A stretch of DNA of 64,000 bases from Isoetes taiwanensis. Lineage: Eukaryota; Streptophyta; Lycopodiopsida; Isoetales; Isoetaceae. Location of the stretch: the NCBI GenBank assembly GCA_021234155.1, contig JAJEKV010000085.1, positions 1,184,092-1,248,091 of the forward strand. Reading direction: 5' to 3'. Position 1 is the stretch's first letter; every line of letters starts with the position of its first letter. The notes beneath the pieces were generated by a model, which saw nothing but the letters and a program-made list of their open reading frames with translations, was not told the DNA's origin and ran no database searches. Position numbers and translations under genes: made by a program. Positions 56,598-64,000 of this stretch are shown here, in pieces.

Positions 56598-57889
56598 GAA
56601 GGAAAGAAATTTTTGTATTAAAAGATAGAAAGAATTACAACATATGGCCCCCCATGGACCAAATAGAGATTAAGCACATGGATCCCATATGGATCAAATT
56701 TCATATCCACAACTTCAGTACTAATATGCATTTCTCAACCTCTTCTTCTATCCAATTAGTACTACATGATCAGAACCAATCTTCCCAGCTAGATAGAGTA
56801 CTACAGGAGCCAAGTACAAACTTTCCTTTAGCTGCAAATAAGTCTTGATAGCATAAAATCCTCCCGTATGGTAACCAGAGTAGCCAAGATGATGTTAGAA
56901 AAGAAGGCTCCCGAAAAATTCTTTCAATGTCTGAAGATTCACAGCATAAAATCCAGAAGTAATAAGAAGTGGAGGAAGTTATACAACTGCATCAGTATAG
57001 CATTAAATTCCAAGCATCTCGACATAGCAGTATCGAGTGCACCTATTCCAAGCTTATCAGTACTTAGAATAGAAACCTGTAGTTTGGCTTATCAGTACCA
57101 AAATCTTACACTCAAACATCAGAATTTGAGCGGCTATCCAAGCATGATTTACTTGAGAAAGCACCAGGTTTTTTGGAAATTTAAATCAAGCATCAGCACT
57201 TGAAGAAGCTATTTTCTGCCCTGGCATACAGTATTATACCACTTCGATTCAATCCTTAATACTTCTAAGAAATTCCACAATAAACCTTCTGATTTGAAAG
57301 AAAAATCTGATCAAACTTGGTAAACCTGAATCTTTCTGCTAGTAAGAAAGTACAGGAGAAGGAAATAGCGGCCTCATAGGACAAAACCTCAAAATTAAGA
57401 ATTTTGATGCTCAAACCAGAAGCAGCTTATCTTACCAGGATAGCATCAGATCTACTCCACCTTATAGGCCAAGATTCGCCATTTCGGTGTGTCTCTGCAT
57501 AAAAGGAAAAGAATTTGCCTCCCCAAGAGCCGTTTGAGAAATGGAAATGGATGTAAAGGGCTGTCGGATTTGCTTGATTCTTCTCATTCCAGAACAGAAA
57601 ACATTATGCTTCGATGGAAGCAAAGAGGAGAAAAGCCACGTTAGTGGCATAACACAAAACCTGGAAGGATCCGCCGCGAAGCTACTCCAAGGAAAAAACA
57701 TCAGACAAATTGCAAGATTTCCTCCAGAAGCATGCCAAATCCTCTGCTAGCATTCGAAATCCTCCCTGGTAAGCTTCTATTTGATGCAGCAGTGCCGGAA
57801 AGAGAGAGAGAGAGAGGGGCGGCCCCTCTCTCACGGCCGCCCTAGCCGCTGAGCGCCAAGAACGGCATTACGTTCTCCTTTCTAAAACC
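56569..57889 (-). mobile_element. Non-coding poly(A) retroposon, copy 2 (minus strand)
   Basis: About 1.3 kb, bounded by a 10-bp target duplication AAAGCCAGAC (56,559-56,568 and 57,890-57,899). On the minus strand it starts with a T- and A-rich lead, TAATGCCGTT and CTTGGCGCTCAGCGG, a GC-rich fold-back (GGGCGGCC near GGGGCCGCCCC) and an AG/CT microsatellite. It ends TTTTAATACAAAAATTTC before a 29-base A run (plus strand T run, 56,569-56,597). It is the same family as 50,904-52,045. Short frames inside are not recognised proteins. Confidence 0.8.
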
Positions 57890-58120
57890 AAAGCCAGACA
57901 TTGAGTCAAGCCTAGAGTTAGATTTAACGGCAATATTAAGCTTCAATAGTAAAGTCAGAACTAGAGTCAAATGGCATGTATGTTTGAACCTGATGTTAAC
58001 ATACCTCTGACTTATAATGCATCAGCCCATGTATCAGTTGTAGTGTCAACTATAGCATCAGCTTGATTAAATGGTATAGCATCATCCATAGAGTCAGACA
58101 TAGTGTCAGAATTTGCAGCG
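57890..58120. repeat. Degenerate minisatellite, right part
   Basis: Continues the GAGTCAGA-type array after the retroposon (ATTGAGTCAAGCCTAGAGTT, AAAGTCAGAACTAGAGTCAA, then looser copies to about 58,115). Confidence 0.6.
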
Positions 58121-58739
58121 AAGAGTTAGTTGACACATATTTGTTGCTATTAACTGCAGAACATTGTTTTCACCTCAAAAAACACCAAAAATATCCATTT
58201 GATGCTATGGGTGACTCTAATACCCCTATTCTCTTGTAGTGTTGTATTAAGTACTCGACATTCTCTAGAAAAGAAAAAAGGAACATCTTGTTTGTTTGCT
58301 TTTTTCTCTCTCTTAATTTAATTGTCCTGTTCTCTATCCTTCTATATGGTTGCCCTTCGGTGGCCCGAGTGTATTTTATCATTTCTTCCTTTGTCTTTCG
58401 TGTGTCGAGCTTTGTTAATGGTGTAAACACAGAAATTCATTTTCTTAGGAAGACGTTCCATGTTTTATTTTGCAAATTGCTAATATGTATCCATTAGAAT
58501 AGGCCCATATCAAATCCGTAATTACACATTATTTTTGTTTTCGATTGACAAATGTAAGTCACATTTTTTTTATATCCCCTCAAAACTCGAGGGAAAGGGT
58601 TGCCTTAGGCTTAAGTTGAAAGACCATAATTTTGGTGTTATATTTATTTGTCATATTGACCCACATCGATTTTTGTTTCTAAGACAATCCCTATTAATAG
58701 CCCCAAGTTCACAATGCAATATTATTACTAGATGTAATC
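58121..58739. other. No gene recognised
   Basis: AT-rich. The short frames of about 70-86 codons have no known content. Confidence 0.4.
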
Positions 58740-60180
58740 ACTAGACGAAATCCTAAGAAGATCTCAGGGGGTTCTAGAACATAGAACCTTCTAAAATAAT
58801 AAAAAATGTTGTAAAATCTTATAGAAAGTTGTAGAAAGTAGAAAAAGTTTACGAAATCTAAGGCAATCTAAACTTTATTCTAGAAGAACCTAGAACCTTC
58901 TAGAGACTTCTAGAACCTTCTAGATGTTCTAGAAGAATCTGGAATGTCCTAGAAGGTCCAGGGGTTTCTAGAACATAGAACCTTCTAGAATAATAAAAAA
59001 AAGTTGTAAAATCTTATAGAAAGTTGTAGAAAGTAAAATGTTTTTACGAAATCTGAGGCAATCTCATAAAACATAAAAGAATCTATAGAAATATAAAGAA
59101 AGCTTTCTAGAACATTCCAAAATGTTCTAGAACATTCTAGAACATTCTAGAATGTCAAAAACTCCTAGAACATTGAATCTTTTAGAATGTTCTAACTACA
59201 ATGTTCTATAACTAAGGGAATCTCACACAATCTAAGTGAATTTAAAGAATTCTCATAAATCTAATGGAATCTTGGAGAGCTCAAGGGAATCTTCATAGAA
59301 TATGAAGGAATTCAACGAAATGTAACAGAATCTAAGGGAATCTTATAAAATCTATGCAAATCTAAAGGTATATATGGGAATCCCATAGAATTTGAGGGGA
59401 ATCTAAGGGAATCTTCATAACATCATGGACAATCTAGAAGAATCTTGATAGGCTCTAAGAGAAACTCGCAGAATCTAAGGAAATGTAAGGGAATCTCATA
59501 AAATCCAAGAAAATATAGGGGAATATAGAGCAACCCCATGGAATTTAAGGAAAATCTAGGGGGAATTTTGAAAGGATATTAATATCATAAAATCTAAAGG
59601 AATCTAAGGGAATCTCGTATAATCTAACCAGGAGAATCTTCATTAAATCTAAGAGAATGTAAGGGAACCTTCCTAATGCCAGGGAACCTCATATAATTTA
59701 TGGGTACCTAAGGGAATCTTGATGCAACCTAGAGGAATCTTCATAAAATCTAAAGGAATCTATATAGAATCTTGGAGAATCTATGGGACTTAACAGGAAC
59801 TTACATTGTAGGAATACTGGAACATGCACCGTACATGATGTTTTAGAACATTCTAGAACGCTCGAATCTCAAAAAATCTAAAGGAATCTCATAAAATATA
59901 AGACAATCTATCGAAACTAAAGAGATCTTCATGAGGCCTTGGAGAATCTAAAGGAATCTCACAAAATTTAAGAGAATCCAAGGAATTCTTATAAAATCTA
60001 ATGGAATCTTAGAAACATATAACACAATCTAAGAGAATATCATAAAATGTAAGCAAATCTAGCAAATCTACTGGAATGTCATAGAACTTAAGGAGAATCT
60101 AAAAGAATCTTTATAACATCACAAAGAATCTAGGACAATCTTGATAAAATCTAAGAGAATCTCAACTAAAATTCGAACTT
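58740..60180. repeat. Degenerate satellite of AATCTAAGGGAATCT-type units
   Basis: About 1.4 kb is built from variants of GGAATCTCATAAAATCTAA at a spacing of about 11-14 bp. The left third is a second motif family of TTCTAGAA and CCTAGAAGG units. A block from TTCTAGAACATAGAACCTTC to GAAAGTTGTAGAAAGTA occurs twice (about 58,773 and 58,968). No coding sequence. Confidence 0.75.
59105..59153. promoter_or_regulatory. Array matching the heat-shock-element pattern
   Basis: Ten pentamers in a row alternate TTCnn and GAAnn with one mismatch: TTCTA, GAACA, TTCCA, AAATG, TTCTA, GAACA, TTCTA, GAACA, TTCTA, GAATG. This is the pattern bound by heat-shock transcription factors. It lies about 1.1 kb upstream of a TATA-like site and 1.9 kb from the galactosyltransferase start. 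It may be only a by-product of the satellite repeat. Confidence 0.4.
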
Positions 60181-61026
60181 GCACCATGGGAACATGCTAA
60201 AATTAGAACTTGCACCGTAGGAACATGCACCGTATGATGTGCTAATTTTCTTGTATATATATAGGTACCAGCTTTTCCCACTTGGATTCGGGATTGATTA
60301 AATTTAGGATTAGTCCGGAACTTCTTAATATGGTTCTATCTGAATTACTATTTTAAATACTTTATTCCCAGATAATTTCAGCTTTTTTGCAGTTATCATG
60401 ATTATAGGTCCCTTAATGGGAAGGTTGCTATAAAAAAAAGCATATATATACACATACATATTCCCTACCCCTTTCTTCCCTATCATTTTTATGTAAAATC
60501 GTATGAAGCATCCAAAAAGGTAATCATGTTCGCATGTTGAAATCTTGTGGTTGCGTGTACAAGAGCGTTGACATTCACTTGAATAGAAAATTATTGTATC
60601 TTTGGAAAAGGGAAACAATTTAAAAATATTGATAGAATATGGCAACATTGCTAAAGTTGGACGATATTTTTCAATCAACGAACAAAAGTTATCCCTCACA
60701 TCAAGTAGACTCTCCATTGTTACATGCATATATCTTCTAAAAGAATCATGTGTGAATGTCAATTTTGATTAGTTAGAAGTGAGGAAGAAAGAGGATATAT
60801 TAATTCTTTGACTACATAGACATAGAAAGTGGTATGATACAAGCAACATGCAAGCTAATCATCATCATTGGGATTAGGAAATATTCAAGAGATGGCTAAC
60901 ATAACATGTGCTAGCTCCACTATGATTGAAATGCTCCATGTGACATAAAGAAACAATCACTTTCTCATGCGTATGTATTTGTAAGAACTAAATAGTGGAG
61001 CATCATCCCCTTTTCCTTGATACAAG
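60181..61026 (+). promoter_or_regulatory. Upstream region of the galactosyltransferase gene with TATA-like site
   Basis: TATATATATAGG at 60,254-60,265 is a good plant TATA box. If used, transcription would start near 60,290 and leave a long leader (about 730 bp) before the ATG at 61,027, possibly with an intron. The minus-strand frame at 60,325-60,762 (145 codons) has no known content. Confidence 0.3.
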
Positions 61027-62701
61027 ATGAAGAAGACCTCCGTTTTTGTACAATATGTTTTGCTCGTGGGATTTTGCCTTGCAATGATGATTTTTTTGCA
61101 TGCAAAAACGTCAGATCTGAGAGCACCAAAGGCAAGAAGAGTGTCATTATTTCCTTCAACCTTCATTTTGAAGGATCCCAAAATGTATGTGCAAAGTAAA
61201 GATGGAAGAAAAATGCATCAAGGAGATATCATCTTCGAAGAAAAATGTTTATAAATGCTAAAGTAGCCGGAGCAATGATCCACGGGCCAAATTGAATCAA
61301 GTTTAAGGTTCAACAATCCATTGCATGCTTCTTCCTCAAGTCAGTGCTTAGAAAACATCATCCTTTTTGCAAAATGACATTGTAGATGGAGGTCGTGATG
61401 TCTCCCTCCCTTGTGGTCTTACAATTGGATCATCTATAACAGTGGTGGGGAAAATGTGGCGTAGTTTTAAGCTAGAAATAATGGGCCCTACTAGCCAAAC
61501 CCCATCTATTATGTTTCATCTCAACCCTAGAATTGTTGGAGATTGGAGCAACAGATCCATTATTGAGATGAATGCAAGTGGCTTTCGTGGATCGTGGGGA
61601 ACTTCTCAACGTTGTGAAGGATGGCAGTCATCTGAAAAGGATCAATTAGTTGATGGTAAGCTACAATGTGAAGCTTGGATTGAAGGTAATAAGACGTTCT
61701 TTCCTTTTGTTAAAGGTATGGTCTTTAAGTTGGATCTAGTTGTTGGCCTCCAAGGTTACCATATTGAATTAGATGGCATGCACATTGCCTCTCACCCTTT
61801 TAGGCCCGGGTTCCTTCTAGAAGAAGCAGCAACTCTATCCATAGCTGGGGGTATAGAACTTGAGGCTATTAATGTATCCTCTTTACCCTCCATACGTAAT
61901 TCACCCTTTAATGAGATGCTCAAGGCACCATTTGATTCTAGAGGGGATGTTGAGCTATTTATTGGAATCCTTTCCGCATGTAACAACTTTGCTGATAGAA
62001 TGGCTATTAGACAAACATGGATGCAGTCACAATCAATTAAATCAATAAGAGTCCTAGTGCGATTCTTTGTTGGCCTTCATTCAAAATTGGAAGTAAATTT
62101 ACAGCTAAAAGAAGAAGCAGACTATTTTCAAGATGTGGTTGTCCTCCCGTTCATAGATAATTATCAACTCCAGACTTTCAAGACTCTTGCCATTTGTGAA
62201 TATGGGCTTAGAAATGTATCGACCACTTATATCATGAAAGCTGACGATGATACTTTTGTTAGAGTTGATGCTATATTAAATATTTTGAAAGAGCATAAAA
62301 ATATAACAAGATTATACTTGGGAGGTTTTTATGAACATTCTAAAGTTTTGAGAAGGGGTAAATGGGCACTTCCATATGAAGAGTGGCCTAATGATGAAGA
62401 AGTTCTTCCACCATATGCCGGTGGTCCTGGATATGTCATATCGAAGGATATTGCTATGTTTATTACACACTCTTATGAAAGTGGACACTTAGAAGTATTT
62501 AGACTTGAAGATGCTTGCATGGGAATTTGGGTTAATGAGTATAACAAATCTCATGCAGTACATTACCTTGACAATAAAAAGTTTATTAAAAGAGGGTGCA
62601 TTGATGGATATATTACTGTACATTATCCATCAATTCAACAAATGAGATGTATGTGGGCGGAGCTTATTGATGGTAAACCACATTGTTGTTATGAAGATTG
62701 A
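61027..62701 (+). CDS. Galectin-domain hydroxyproline O-galactosyltransferase-like protein (GT31), frameshifted near the N-terminus
   Basis: The family adds the first galactose to hydroxyproline of arabinogalactan proteins in the Golgi. The main frame (about 61,352-62,701) encodes a galectin domain starting LPCGLTIGSSITVVG (61,406) with GSWGTSQRCEGW, then a GT31 domain: MAIRQTWM, ADDDTFVRVD (Asp-x-Asp-type metal site, 62,243-62,251), PYAGGPGYVIS and LEDACMGIWV. It ends HCCYED. Upstream, the ATG at 61,027 opens MKKTSVFVQYVLLVGFCLAM, a good type II Golgi membrane anchor, but that frame stops at about 61,252. The two join only through about three small shifts (about 61,247, 61,300 and 61,370; at the last, one A appears missing from an A run). 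No introns are visible. It is either a decaying retrocopy or an intact gene with base errors. Confidence 0.8.
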
Positions 62702-63630
62702 AAATGGCTACAAGATGTAAAATTTTCTCTACAACTATACTAAGGATATATATCCCTTAGAATTATCACCTTCAAATAATGGTTCATCTTAGGCAGGGAG
62801 GGGGACTGATGTGAAGTGCAGTGAGGTGGAGAATTGGTTTAAAGTTAACTGAATTTTTTCCTGCATGGGGACCAATAGGTCTATGGGATCCAATATAAAA
62901 AGATACAATTAGTCCATTAATACGTAAGACTAAACAAAGTGCAAAAGCACTAAGGATTGCCCCAATTTCATAGGCGTTGATGCTATCTTTAACATAAGCT
63001 CTTGAAAAACTTGGACAAGCTTATGTTCTATGTCTTCATGCTATAAAGATATTTGCTAGAAGTAGATGGCCATACAGGTACCAAGAATATCATGATTTTG
63101 AAGCAGAAAGCAAGCATATATGCAAGCAAGATAGCATTAATCTGCTTCAATTGTTGGTCTTTCCTGTGATGTGGCTTCCTTAGCTTCCTCTCATAGTATA
63201 TCTCGGTGTATTTCCCCCTCTGTCCTTCGTTGTCATTTGTTCCCCATGTTGATTCATTTGCTTTTACGCAGTGCAAGATAGAGGTTGTTGCCTACGGGAT
63301 TCACCTATATACAATATGGATATGCCATCTGCGTTCCTAGGGTAGCCAAAAAATCCCTTAGTATATGGTCCAAAAAATCTTTGAAAACACCCATGTCGGA
63401 AATATACCGGCTTAAAAAGGAGTGAAATGTGATAAAAAACTACCCCTTTCCATATATTTTCGTGCGAAAAACTCAAAAAAAAAACCCCTCCTTAAACTCG
63501 GATGGTTCAGACGGGATATTGAGGTGAACCCCCCATGAGTTGTTGAGCTTTCTTTTGATCCGCTTGTGTATGACACTAAGCTAGTTTTGATAGTTAAAAC
63601 CACAATAATTTCCTCTTTTTAGTGTCCTAA
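62702..63630. other. 3' flank of the galactosyltransferase gene, no gene recognised
   Basis: AT-rich. The frames of 60-82 codons on the minus strand have no recognisable content. Confidence 0.4.
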
Positions 63631-63631
63631 G

Positions 63632-63710
63632 CAAGCCTAATGCCATTTTCCTGTATCTTTTACTTGCAAACAAGCCTAATGCCATCTTCCTGTATCTTTT
63701 TTCTTTTTTT
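63632..63710. repeat. Short direct repeat
   Basis: CAAGCCTAATGCCAT, then TTCCTGTATCTTTT, occurs at 63,632 and 63,671, spaced 39 bp, with one base difference. Confidence 0.75.
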
Positions 63711-63827
63711 GTATCTTTTTACTGTGTGGAAGTCAATTTCTCAATATTTTAGACTGCAAATGTATATATTGGCACATCTGAACTGCGAATATTCAGCTGA
63801 ATCTTCTTTATTGTGCATCTGATGCAG

Positions 63828-63917
63828 GAATTAGTGAATGAAGATGGGTTCTATAGCATCAGGGTACTAGCAAATGTATTTAATCTGACAAATACTGTGC
63901 AATCGTCCACACGAGCA
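63828..63917 (+). CDS. Probable internal exon, resembling ER membrane complex subunit 10
   Basis: A 90-bp, phase-0 segment lies between a good acceptor (TCTGATGCAG) and a good donor (GTAAGT). It encodes ELVNEDGFYSIRVLANVFNL, then TNTVQSSTRA. The Gly-x-Tyr-x-Ile-Arg, Asn-Val and Ser-Ser-x-x-Ala spacing recalls EMC10, a lumenal subunit of the ER membrane protein insertase. One exon of 30 residues is too short to be certain. The rest of the gene would lie to the right of the window and perhaps further left. Confidence 0.35.
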
Positions 63918-64000
63918 GTAAGTTTTGGTAAAATCTACTATGAGAAGTAGTTGTAACAGATGTCAAGAGCATTGTTCCTCCTTATTTATGAACTCTGCTA

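Noticed and set aside
62860-62900. Another LINE-B tail (GGGACCAATAGGTCTATGGGATCC)
   Set aside because: Only part of the core matches, and neither the GGACG-TTAAAA block nor a tandem-repeat tail follows.
1-64000. CRISPR array, bacterial operon or prophage
   Set aside because: The sequence is eukaryotic, with plant-type genes, splice signals and retroelements. The regular repeats are satellites and minisatellites without spacer structure.

Overview
The window is nuclear DNA from a land plant. It is AT-rich, almost entirely made of nested and degraded transposable elements, and holds one well-supported host gene. A plant origin is shown by the GT31 galactosyltransferase with an N-terminal galectin domain (61.0-62.7 kb), a pentatricopeptide-repeat fragment (43.9-44.3 kb) and plant-type Ty3/gypsy coding domains. 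A non-L1 LINE with microsatellite tails, a DUF7869-type remnant and a tyrosine-recombinase remnant side by side suggest a seed-free plant (fern, lycophyte or bryophyte) rather than a flowering plant. That placement is a low-confidence inference. No tRNA, rRNA or CRISPR array was seen.

Layout. 1-1.77 kb: non-coding sequence with a short tandem repeat and a minus-strand LINE 3' tail. 1.77-27.23 kb: a head-to-tail array of one Ty3/gypsy retrotransposon, read as LTR, internal A, LTR, internal B, LTR and the start of a third internal region cut at about 27,229. The domain order is gag with three CCHC knuckles, protease, an RNase H-like domain, reverse transcriptase (RT), a degenerate second RNase H, then integrase. 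Both internal copies carry the same roughly 3 kb insertion inside the RT, and that insertion ends in a long fold-back. Copies differ mainly by 1-3 base indels. 27.2-39.3 kb: a minus-strand L1-like LINE (LINE-A) holding two younger insertions: a GC-rich plus-strand LINE (LINE-B, 29,529-34,833, 9-bp target duplication) and a non-coding inverted-repeat element flanked by TTAA (36,302-38,185). 39.9-41.2 kb: a 5'-truncated LINE-B copy. Other sequences with LINE-B-like 3' tails lie at 1.3, 41.6 and 48.2 kb, each followed by a different or separately grown short tandem repeat.

42.8-45.1 kb holds exon-like fragments and a broken PPR fragment. 45.2-47.06 kb is a tandem pair of terminal-inverted-repeat elements with GC-rich fold-backs. 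49.9-50.7 kb is a satellite with units of about 200-230 bp. 50.9-52.05 kb and 56.57-57.89 kb are two copies, in opposite orientation, of a non-coding poly(A) retroposon, each with its own target duplication. 52.9-56.1 kb has a DUF7869-like remnant (minus) diverging from a tyrosine-recombinase remnant (plus). 58.7-60.2 kb is a degenerate satellite rich in TTCTAGAA units that match the heat-shock-element pattern. 61.0-62.7 kb is the galactosyltransferase gene, frameshifted in its N-terminal part. A probable exon of another gene lies at 63.83-63.92 kb.

The genes do not form an operon or pathway. What links the parts is transposition history: LINE-A was hit by two later elements, non-coding sequences appear to borrow the LINE-B tail, and a minisatellite was split by a retroposon. 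Base-level frameshifts are so common, including in near-identical repeat copies, that some may be assembly error rather than biological decay.
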